Source: Halobacteriales archaeon QS_4_70_19 (lineage in GTDB: Archaea; Halobacteriota; Halobacteria; Halobacteriales; Haloarculaceae). Taken from it: a stretch of DNA of 64,000 bases. The stretch is from NCBI GenBank assembly GCA_003020985.1, contig PXRM01000003.1, positions 1-64,000 on the forward strand, given 5' to 3'. Of the stretch, positions 33,755-41,100 are shown one piece after another (position 1 is the first letter of the stretch; the number at the start of each line of letters is the position of its first letter). The notes under the pieces were generated by a model. It was not told the DNA's origin and did not search any database. It saw only the letters and a program-made list of their open reading frames with translations. The translations under genes were made by a program, and so were the position numbers.

Positions 33755-34848
33755 GCGACGCCGAACCCGAGGTCGCGCCGGGGGCCGACATCCCGGTCGA
33801 CGAGGAGGCCCGCGCGCTCCTCGAACGGATGGTCGCTACGCCCTCGCCCACGGGCGAGGAGGCGGCCGCGGCCGCGGAACTGGTCGACTTCTTCGAGTCG
33901 CACGGCCGCGAGGCCCGGACCGACGCGGTCGGCAACGTCCGCGCGCCCGCGGACGACTCGCTCCTCCTCACCTCGCACGTCGACACCGTGCCCGGCGACA
34001 TCCCGGTCCGTGTCGAACCCGGCGAGGGCGACGAGAGCGACGTGCTGTGGGGGCGCGGCAGCGTCGACGCGAAGGGCCCCCTCTGTGCGATGGCGGTCGC
34101 CGCGGTCCGCACGGGCGTCTCCTTCGCCGGCGTCGTCGGCGAGGAGGTCGACTCCCGGGGCGCGCGCCACCTGGTCGAGGAGCGCGACGCGCCCGACGCC
34201 GTGGTCAACGGCGAGCCCTCGGGCTGGGACGGCGTGACGCTGGGGTATCGGGGCCTCGCGGCCGGCCGGTACGTCTGCACCTCCGAGTCCGGGCACACCT
34301 CCCGCGAGGACGCCAACGCCATCCAGTCGGCCATCCGCTGGTGGGCCCGGGTCGAGGACCGCTACGAGACCGACGAGTACGAACCCGTCTTCGAGCAGGT
34401 GACGACGAAGCCCGTCGCCGTCGAGGGGGGCCTCACCGAGGACGGCCTCTCCGTGGAGGCGACGATGGACGTCCAGTTGCGGGTTCCGCCCGCGCTGACC
34501 GTCGAGGACATCCGCGAGGGGGTCGTCGCGGAACTGGAGGCGGGCACGGTCAACTGGAAGGACGCGGTCCCGCCGGTGATGGTCTCGCCGCGGACGGCCG
34601 TGGCGCGCGCGTTCCGGGTCGCCATCCGCGACGCGGGCGGCGACTCGCGGCTGCTCCGCAAGACCGGCACCAGCGACATGAACGTCTTCGCCGGCGCCTG
34701 GGACTGCCCGATGGCGACCTACGGCCCGGGGGACTCCGACCTCGACCACGCGCCCAACGAGCACCTGCCGCTGCGCGACCTCGACCGCGCGGTGGCCGTG
34801 CTGGAGCGCGTCGCGACCGACATCACCGACCAGGAGAACGATGACTGA
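33751..34848 (+). CDS. argE: [ArgW]-ornithine hydrolase (M20 family)
   Basis: The 365-residue LysK/ArgE-type carboxypeptidase releases ornithine from the carrier. Zinc motifs are LLTSHVDTVPGDI and WGRGSVDAKGPLCAMA, the catalytic Glu region is GVVGEEVDSRGARHLVE, and NGEPSGWDGVTLGYRG is characteristic. It starts at a GTG whose last two bases begin the argD stop (GTGA). The argF ATG lies inside its last codons (eight-base overlap). It is a relative of the lysine-operon DapE gene, but the two are clearly diverged. Confidence 0.94.
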   Translation: MSDAEPEVAPGADIPVDEEARALLERMVATPSPTGEEAAAAAELVDFFESHGREARTDAVGNVRAPADDSLLLTSHVDTVPGDIPVRVEPGEGDESDVLWGRGSVDAKGPLCAMAVAAVRTGVSFAGVVGEEVDSRGARHLVEERDAPDAVVNGEPSGWDGVTLGYRGLAAGRYVCTSESGHTSREDANAIQSAIRWWARVEDRYETDEYEPVFEQVTTKPVAVEGGLTEDGLSVEATMDVQLRVPPALTVEDIREGVVAELEAGTVNWKDAVPPVMVSPRTAVARAFRVAIRDAGGDSRLLRKTGTSDMNVFAGAWDCPMATYGPGDSDLDHAPNEHLPLRDLDRAVAVLERVATDITDQENDD

Positions 34849-35755
34849 CGACACCGAGCCCCGCAACTTCGTCGACATCGACGACCTGACGACCGAGGAA
34901 CTGCACGCGGTGCTGACCCGCGCGACCGACCTGAAGGAGCGCCAGCACCGGGGGAAGCACCACCCCCTCCTCTCCGGGCAGACGCTCGGGATGATCTTCC
35001 AGAAGCCCTCGACCCGGACCCGGGTCTCGTTCGAGACCGGGATGACCCAGCTCGGCGGGCACGCCATCTTCCTCGGCCCGGACGACATCCACCTCGGACA
35101 CGGGGAGCCGGTGAAGGACACGGCTCGCGCGCTGTCCCGGTACGTGGACCTGCTGATGGCCCGCGTCTTCGACCACGAGGACGTGCAGGAGCTCGCCGAG
35201 TACGCCACCGTCCCCGTGATCAACGGGCTGACCGACGATGCCCACCCCTGCCAGACGCTGGCGGACCTGCTGACGATCCGCGAGCGGTTCGGCGACTTCG
35301 AGGCGGACGTGGCCTGGGTCGGCGACGGCAACAACGTCGCGCAGTCGTTCGTGCTCGGCGCGGCGATGGTCGATCTGGACCTGACGGTGGCCACGCCCCC
35401 CGAGTACGCCATCAGTGACGCGGTGCTGGACCGGGCGGCCGAACTCGGGACGCCGCCCGAGACCACCGACGACCCCGCGGCCGCCGTCGCCGGCGCCGAC
35501 ATCGTCTACACGGACGTCTGGGTCAGCATGGGGCAGGAGGACCAGCGCGCCGAGAAGCTGGAGCGGTTCCAGCGCGGCGGGTTCCAGGTCAGCGACGACC
35601 TGCTCGACTCCGAGGCGAAGGTGATGCACTGCCTGCCGGCCCACCGGGGCGAGGAGATCACCGACGAGGTGATGGAGTCCGACCGGGCCCTGGTCTGGGA
35701 CCAGGCCGAGAACCGGCTCCACGCCCAGAAGGGGCTCATGACCTGGCTGGACTGA
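34841..35755 (+). CDS. argF: Ornithine carbamoyltransferase
   Basis: ArgF makes citrulline from ornithine and carbamoyl phosphate. The 304-residue protein has the carbamoyl-phosphate site FQKPSTRTRVSFETGM, the HPCQTLADLLTI motif, the ornithine loop VSMGQEDQRAEKLERF and HCLPAHRGEEITDEV. It is the last gene of the cluster and is convergent with thiL, with only 19 bases between the stops. With argG and argH at the other end, the cluster covers all steps from glutamate to arginine except carbamoyl phosphate synthesis. Confidence 0.97.
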   Translation: MTDDTEPRNFVDIDDLTTEELHAVLTRATDLKERQHRGKHHPLLSGQTLGMIFQKPSTRTRVSFETGMTQLGGHAIFLGPDDIHLGHGEPVKDTARALSRYVDLLMARVFDHEDVQELAEYATVPVINGLTDDAHPCQTLADLLTIRERFGDFEADVAWVGDGNNVAQSFVLGAAMVDLDLTVATPPEYAISDAVLDRAAELGTPPETTDDPAAAVAGADIVYTDVWVSMGQEDQRAEKLERFQRGGFQVSDDLLDSEAKVMHCLPAHRGEEITDEVMESDRALVWDQAENRLHAQKGLMTWLD

Positions 35756-35774
35756 CGCCGGGCGTCGGCGGCCG

Positions 35775-36701
35775 TCACCCCCCGTGCGTGTAACCCCGAT
35801 CGGGGAGGGGCTCGTCGTCGATGGTGAGCCCCGCGTCGGCCTCGACGACCGTCCCGACCCGCGTCAGGGCGACCGGACAGGCCGCCCGCGCGGTGTCCAG
35901 CGCCGCCTCCGGGACGGCCACGACCAGTTCGAAGTCCTCGCCGAAGAAGGCCGCCAGTTCCCGCTCGTCCGCGTCGTCCGTGGCGACATCGGCGACGGCG
36001 TCGTGGACCGGGAGCGCATCCGCCTCCAGCGCGACCCCGCAGTCGGAGGCCTCGGCGAGCTGGTGGCACGAGCGCGCGAGGCCGTCGCTGGAGTCCAGCA
36101 TCGCCGTCGCGCGCGGCGCGAGCGCCCGCCCGGCGGCCACGCGCGGCGTGAACCGGAACAGGTCGTTCGCCCGCTCGGGGTCGGACTCGAACAGCCGGAG
36201 CGCCGCGGCCGACCGACCGAGTTCGCCGGTCACGCAGAGCGCGTCGCCCGGGCTGGCACCCGACCGCCGGACCGGTCCCTCCTCGCCGAGCCGCCCGAGC
36301 GCGGTGCTGGCGACGGTGAACTCCCCGTGGCCGTCGAGGTCACCGCCGACGTACTCGGCGTCGACCGCCCGGCAGACCTCACGGGCGCCCCGGACGAACG
36401 CCCGGACCTCGTCCGGGCGGAACTCGGGAGCGCCGTAGACCGCGACGGCCGCCGTCGCCGCGGCGCCCATCGCGGCCACGTCCGAGAGCGACGCCGCGAC
36501 CGCCCGCCAGCCCGCCGTGTAGCGGGTCGTCCCGTCCGGGAAGTCCGTCGTCTCGTGGAGCATGTCCGTCGTGAGGACCTGCCCGTCGACGACGGCGGCG
36601 TCGTCCCCGGCCGCCGGGAGGTCGGCAGCGATGAGCGCGAGGGCCGCACGCTCGTCGATGGGACCATCGGTGTCTGCGGGGTCGTTCCCGGACGCTGTCA
36701 T
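35775..36701 (-). CDS. thiL: Thiamine-monophosphate kinase
   Basis: ThiL phosphorylates thiamine monophosphate to the diphosphate cofactor. The 308-residue protein of the AIR-synthase/PurM fold contains AAGDDAAVVDGQVLTTDMLH (metal-binding Asp pair), GWRAVAASLSDVAAMGAAAT, VGGDLDGHGEFTVASTALG, TPRVAAGRALAP and AMLDSSDGLARS with GEDFELVVAVPE. The N-terminus is slightly shorter than usual and lacks the common FG[ED]xxLI start, but the active-site residues are present. It stands alone. Confidence 0.92.
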   Translation of the reverse strand: MTASGNDPADTDGPIDERAALALIAADLPAAGDDAAVVDGQVLTTDMLHETTDFPDGTTRYTAGWRAVAASLSDVAAMGAAATAAVAVYGAPEFRPDEVRAFVRGAREVCRAVDAEYVGGDLDGHGEFTVASTALGRLGEEGPVRRSGASPGDALCVTGELGRSAAALRLFESDPERANDLFRFTPRVAAGRALAPRATAMLDSSDGLARSCHQLAEASDCGVALEADALPVHDAVADVATDDADERELAAFFGEDFELVVAVPEAALDTARAACPVALTRVGTVVEADAGLTIDDEPLPDRGYTHGG

Positions 36702-36831
36702 CGTCGGGAGAGGGGGCGCGCGGGGTAAAGGGATGCCGGGAAGCGAGGGAAGTGGCTCGGAACGGTACTCCGGTATCGGTGTCTCCGCCCGCTCTCGCTG
36801 CGATGGCGCCTGCAGCGACGATGGAATCGGG

Positions 36832-37038
36832 TGGAAAGGCCCCCGCCCGCTTTATGCTCCGGGGCTCGCTGCGCTCCTCGCATTTCGGGTATGCGGCTCG
36901 CTGCGCTCCTCGCGTTCCGGGCATACGGCTCGCTTCGTTCGCCGTTCCGGGCTGTCGCTGCGGTGCTTACGTCGCCCGGGAGCAGTCGAGATGGGCGGCC
37001 CCTTTCGGTCCCGCCCTGTTGTTGGTTGCACCGAGCGT
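36832..37038 (+). repeat. Dispersed repeat, family B copy 2
   Basis: Family B landmarks are present: GGAAAGGCCCCCG at the left end, then CTGCGGTGCTTACGTCG, then GCGGCCCCTTTCGGTCCCGCCC at the right end. The left end is complementary to the right end. In the middle, a unit of about 32 bases containing GGCTCGCTGCGCTCCTCG and a TTCGGG/TTCCGGGC part is repeated three times in tandem with decay. No protein-like frame is present. Confidence 0.75.
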
Positions 37039-37271
37039 TCGCGCGTGGCGGTTCCGGGCTAGCAGGGTGTCCCCACACCTCCCCGCGCCATCGCCGGGAG
37101 TGTCTCACCTCCTCGGCCGCGAGAGCCTCGGGGCTCGACACGGGTAGCGATGGCGCGCTTCCTCGTCCCGGAACCGGCCCGCCGACCAACCACTCGCCGG
37201 CCGGGAGCGCGTGGTGAGCGGCTTGCCCGCGAACCCGCGCGACCCGGGGAAGGGCAGGGGCGACCCGTCCG
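37039..37271. other. Gene-free spacer between two inverted repeat copies
   Basis: No gene is supported. The spacer lies between oppositely oriented family B copies, so the whole 36832-37472 interval is a large inverted arrangement. Open frames are Pro/Arg/Ser-rich in all six readings. Confidence 0.5.
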
Positions 37272-37472
37272 TGACACCAGCAACGTCGGGGGGGACCGAA
37301 AGGGGCCGATCGCTCGACCCCTCCCGGACGACGCAAGCACCGCAACGAGCGACCGCAGGGAGCGACGTGAGGAGCGTGGTTCGAGAGAGCGAAGCTCTCT
37401 CGTCATCCCGGAAATCTCCGATTTCCGGAGACAGCGAGGCCTGGAGGGTCGAGCGACCGGGGGCTTTCGAGG
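37272..37472 (-). repeat. Dispersed repeat, family B copy 3 (inverted)
   Basis: On the minus strand this reads GAAAGCCCCCGGTCGCTCGA, internal small hairpins (GAGAGAGCTTCGCTCTCTC and GGAAATCGGAGATTTCC), then GCGGTGCTTGCGTCG, and GGGTCGAGCGATCGGCCCC followed by TTTCGGTCC. Ends are near-perfect inverted complements. The inner hairpins differ from the other copies, so the ends are conserved and the middle is variable. Confidence 0.72.
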
Positions 37473-37533
37473 CGGTCCCGTAGCCCACGGCCGATGACTC
37501 GTCGTACCACTACTTCCGCTCCGCCACCGAACG

Positions 37534-37541
37534 CTTTTAAC
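37534..37541 (+). promoter_or_regulatory. TATA-like box of the PPC/DUF296 gene
   Basis: CTTTTAAC lies about 27 bases before the ATG at 37565, the typical position for a leaderless haloarchaeal transcript. Confidence 0.55.
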
Positions 37542-37564
37542 CCGGACCGACCCACCGGCAGGAC

Positions 37565-37990
37565 ATGGAGTACCGTCAGGTCGAGGGCGCCCGGGAGTTC
37601 GTCGCCCGACTCGACCACGGCCGGGACTGGCGCGCGCAGATCGAGGAGTTCGCCGCCGCGGAGGGAATCGACGCGGCCTTCTTCGTCGGCCTGGGCGCGG
37701 TGCAGGACGCGGAGATCTACTTCTACGACCAGAACGAGGGGGAGTACTACCCGGAGGCGTTCGACGAGCCGTTCGAGGTCGCCTCCTGCACGGGGAACGT
37801 CTCCTGGCTCGACGGCGAGCGGTTCGCGCACACGCACGTGGTCCTCTCGCGCGAGGACGGCTCCTGTGTGGCCGGGCACCTGAACGAGGCGACCACGTTC
37901 GCTGGCGAGCTCTACCTCCACGAGTTCGACACGACGCTGGAGCGCGAACACGACGAGACGACGGATCTCGACCTGTGGGGTGGCCTCTGA
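37565..37990 (+). CDS. PPC/DUF296 domain protein
   Basis: The 141-residue protein is one PPC (plants and prokaryotes conserved, DUF296) domain. Motifs are ARLDHGRDWRAQIEEFAAAE, AAFFVGLGAVQDAEIYFYDQ, GNVSWLDGERFAHTHVVLSR and GHLNEATTFAGELYLHEFD. The HTHVVLS and GHL residues line the possible metal site of the trimeric domain. In plants the domain accompanies AT-hook proteins; in archaea the function is unknown, though DNA-linked roles have been proposed. It is upstream of polC in the same orientation, with 118 bases between. Confidence 0.88.
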   Translation: MEYRQVEGAREFVARLDHGRDWRAQIEEFAAAEGIDAAFFVGLGAVQDAEIYFYDQNEGEYYPEAFDEPFEVASCTGNVSWLDGERFAHTHVVLSREDGSCVAGHLNEATTFAGELYLHEFDTTLEREHDETTDLDLWGGL

Positions 37991-38108
37991 GGTGCCGCGC
38001 AATCGGTGGAACCGCGGTAGAGACGACAGGAGCAGAGTATTTCGGACAGGATCGGGACGTATCTAGCGAATTCATGCAACAACCGCGTAATATCGGGGGT
38101 TGGTCGTA

Positions 38109-41100
38109 GTGCGCGACGAGAACGAACGCTATTTCCAGCGTATCGAGGACGACCTCGACGAGGCGTTCGAGGCCGCGCGCGAGGCGAAGGCGCGGGGCGG
38201 CGACCCCTCACCCGAGATCGAGATTCCGGTCGCGAAGGACATGGCCGACCGGGTGGAGAACATCCTCGGCATCGAGGGAGTCGCCGAGCGGGTCCGCGAA
38301 CTCGAAGGGGAGATGTCCCGCGAGGAGGCCGCCCTCGAACTCGTGACCGACTTCGTCGACGGCACCGTCGGGGACTACGACGGCCGCGCCGGGAAGGTCG
38401 AGGGCGCGGTCCGGACCGCCGTCGCGCTGCTGACCGAGGGCGTCGTCGCGGCCCCCATCGAGGGCATTGACCGCGTCGAACTCCTGCAGAACGACGACGG
38501 GACGGAGTTCGTCAACGTCTACTACGCCGGGCCGATCCGCTCGGCGGGCGGGACCGCACAGGCCCTCTCCGTCCTCGTTGCCGACTACGCCCGCTCGCTG
38601 CTGGACATCGACGAGTACCGTGCCCGGGACAGCGAGATCGAGCGCTACGCCGAGGAGATCGGTCTCTACGACAAGGAGACCGGGCTCCAGTACACCCCGA
38701 AGGACCCCGAGACGAGGTTCATCGCCGAGCACATGCCCATCATGCTGGACGGGGAGGCCACGGGCGACGAGGAGGTGTCCGGCTTCCGCGACCTCGAACG
38801 GGTCGACACCAACAACGCCCGCGGGGGGATGTGTCTCGTCCTCGCCGAGGGGATCGCCCTGAAGGCACCCAAGATCCAGCGCTACACCCGCGGACTGGAC
38901 GAGGTCGACTGGCCCTGGCTGCAGGACCTCATCGACGGGAACTACGAGAAGGAGACGGACGAGGGGGCCGCGGACGGTGACGCTGCCGACGATGAGGCTG
39001 CGGACGGTGACGACCCCAGCGACGAGGCCGGCGGGAATCCCCCCGACGAGCAGCCGGGCCCGCCCCGGCCGGACCCGTCCGACAAGTTCCTGCGGGACCT
39101 CATCGCCGGCCGCCCCGTCTTCGGTCACCCCTCGGAGCCGGGCGGGTTCCGCCTCCGCTACGGTCGTGCGCGGAACCACGGCTTCGCCACCGGCGGCATC
39201 CACCCGTCGACGATGCACCTCGTCGACGACTTCCTCGCCACCGGCACCCAGATCAAGACCGAACGCCCCGGCAAGGCCCACGGGATCGTCCCCGTCGACT
39301 CCATCGAGGGGCCGACGGTGAAACTCGCCAACGGCGAGGTCCGGTGCGTCGACGACCTTGAGGAGGCCAGGGAGATCCGCAACGGCGTCGACGCCATCCT
39401 CGACCTGGGCGAGTACCTCGTCAACTACGGGGAGTTCGTCGAGAACAACTGCCCGCTCGCGCCCGCCTCCTACACGGTCGAGTGGTGGCGCCACGACATG
39501 CGCGCGGCGGACGCGGACCTGCAGGCGCTCGAGGACGACCCGCACGTCGACCTCAACCACCCCTCGGCCGCGGAGGCGCTGGCGTGGGCCACCGACCACG
39601 ACGCACCGCTCCACCCGGCGTACACCTACTGCTGGCACGACCTCTCGGTCGAGACGTTCGACGCGCTCGCGGCGGCCGCGAGCGATGGCTCCTGGGCCGA
39701 GGCCGACGGGCTGGCGATGCCCGACGACGGTGATGGCGCCGGCCCCGGTCGGGCCGACGACGCCGCCTCCGACGGGCGGACGCTCGTCCTCCCGCGCACC
39801 GACCTCGCCACCGACGCGCTGGAGGCGCTGCTCGTCGAGCACACCCAGGGCGAGGACACGCTGACCGTCCCGGACGCGCTCCCGCTGGTGCGCTCGCTCG
39901 GGCTCACGGAGGACCTGGACCGGACGTGGACGCTGGCGGACCTCCCGCGCGAGGCCCGCGAGTACGACGGCGGGGCGAACGCTATCGAGGCGGCCAACGC
40001 CGTCGCCCCCTTCCGGCTCCGCGAGCGCGCACCCACCCGCATCGGCGCCCGGATGGGTCGGCCGGAGAAGTCCGAGAGCCGCGACCTCTCGCCGGCGGTC
40101 CACACCCTGTTCCCCATCGGCGAGGCCGGCGGCAGCCAGCGCTCGTTCGCCGAGGCCGCGAAGTACGCTCCCACGATGGAGCACCCGCAGGGCCGCGTCG
40201 ACGTGGAGCTGGCGCGCCGGGGGTGCCGGGACTGTGCGACCGAGACGTTCCGGGCCCGTTGCCCGGACTGTAACACGCCGACCGACGCGGTCTACGTCTG
40301 CCCGGACTGCGACGGCCGCGTCGAACCGGACGAGTCCGACCGCGCCGAGTGCCCCCGCTGCGAGACGCTCGCCTCGCCCACCCAGTACGTCACGCTCGAC
40401 GCCGGCGACGAGTACCGGAGCGCCATGTCCGGCGTGAAGGAACGGGAGAACGCCTTCGGGACGCTGAAGGCGGTCAAGGGGCTCACCTCGAAGGAGAAGG
40501 TCCCCGAACCCGTCGAGAAGGGCATCCTCAGGGCGAAGAACGAGGTGAGCGTGTTCAAGGACGGCACCGTCCGCTACGACATGACCGACCTCCCGGTCAC
40601 GTCGGTCCGGCCGGAGGAACTCGACGTCACGGCCGACGACTTCCGCGAACTCGGCTACCACGAGGACATCGACGGGGAGCCTCTGCGTCACGACGACCAG
40701 CTGGTCGAACTGAAGGTGCAGGACATCGTCCTCTCGGACGGTGCCGCCGAACACATGCTCCGGACGGCCGACTTCGTCGACGACCTGCTCACCCAGTACT
40801 ACGGCGTCGACCCGTTCTACGAGGTCGAGGACCGGCAGGACCTGGTCGGTGAACTGGTGTTCGGGATGGCACCGCACACGTCGGCGGCGGTGGTGGGGCG
40901 GGTGGTCGGGTTCACGAGTGCTGCGGTCGGTTATGCCCACCCATATTTCCACGCAGCGAAGCGGCGGAACTGCTTCCACCCCGATACGAAACTCTGGTAC
41001 GAGGACGAGGACGGAATCACGCACCACGAGCGAATCGAAACGTTCGTCAAGCAGTATCTGGACGAGGAAACCGCCGAGACGGACGACTTCGGAACGCTGG

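Noticed and set aside
36752-37217. Several 80-130 codon open frames in the thiL to DUF296 gap
   Set aside because: All are Arg/Ser/Pro-rich, overlap each other in all phases and coincide with the family B repeats.
36832-37472. CRISPR-like array
   Set aside because: The tandem units of about 32 bases in repeat copy 2 are contiguous and decayed, without regular unique spacers, and no cas gene is near.
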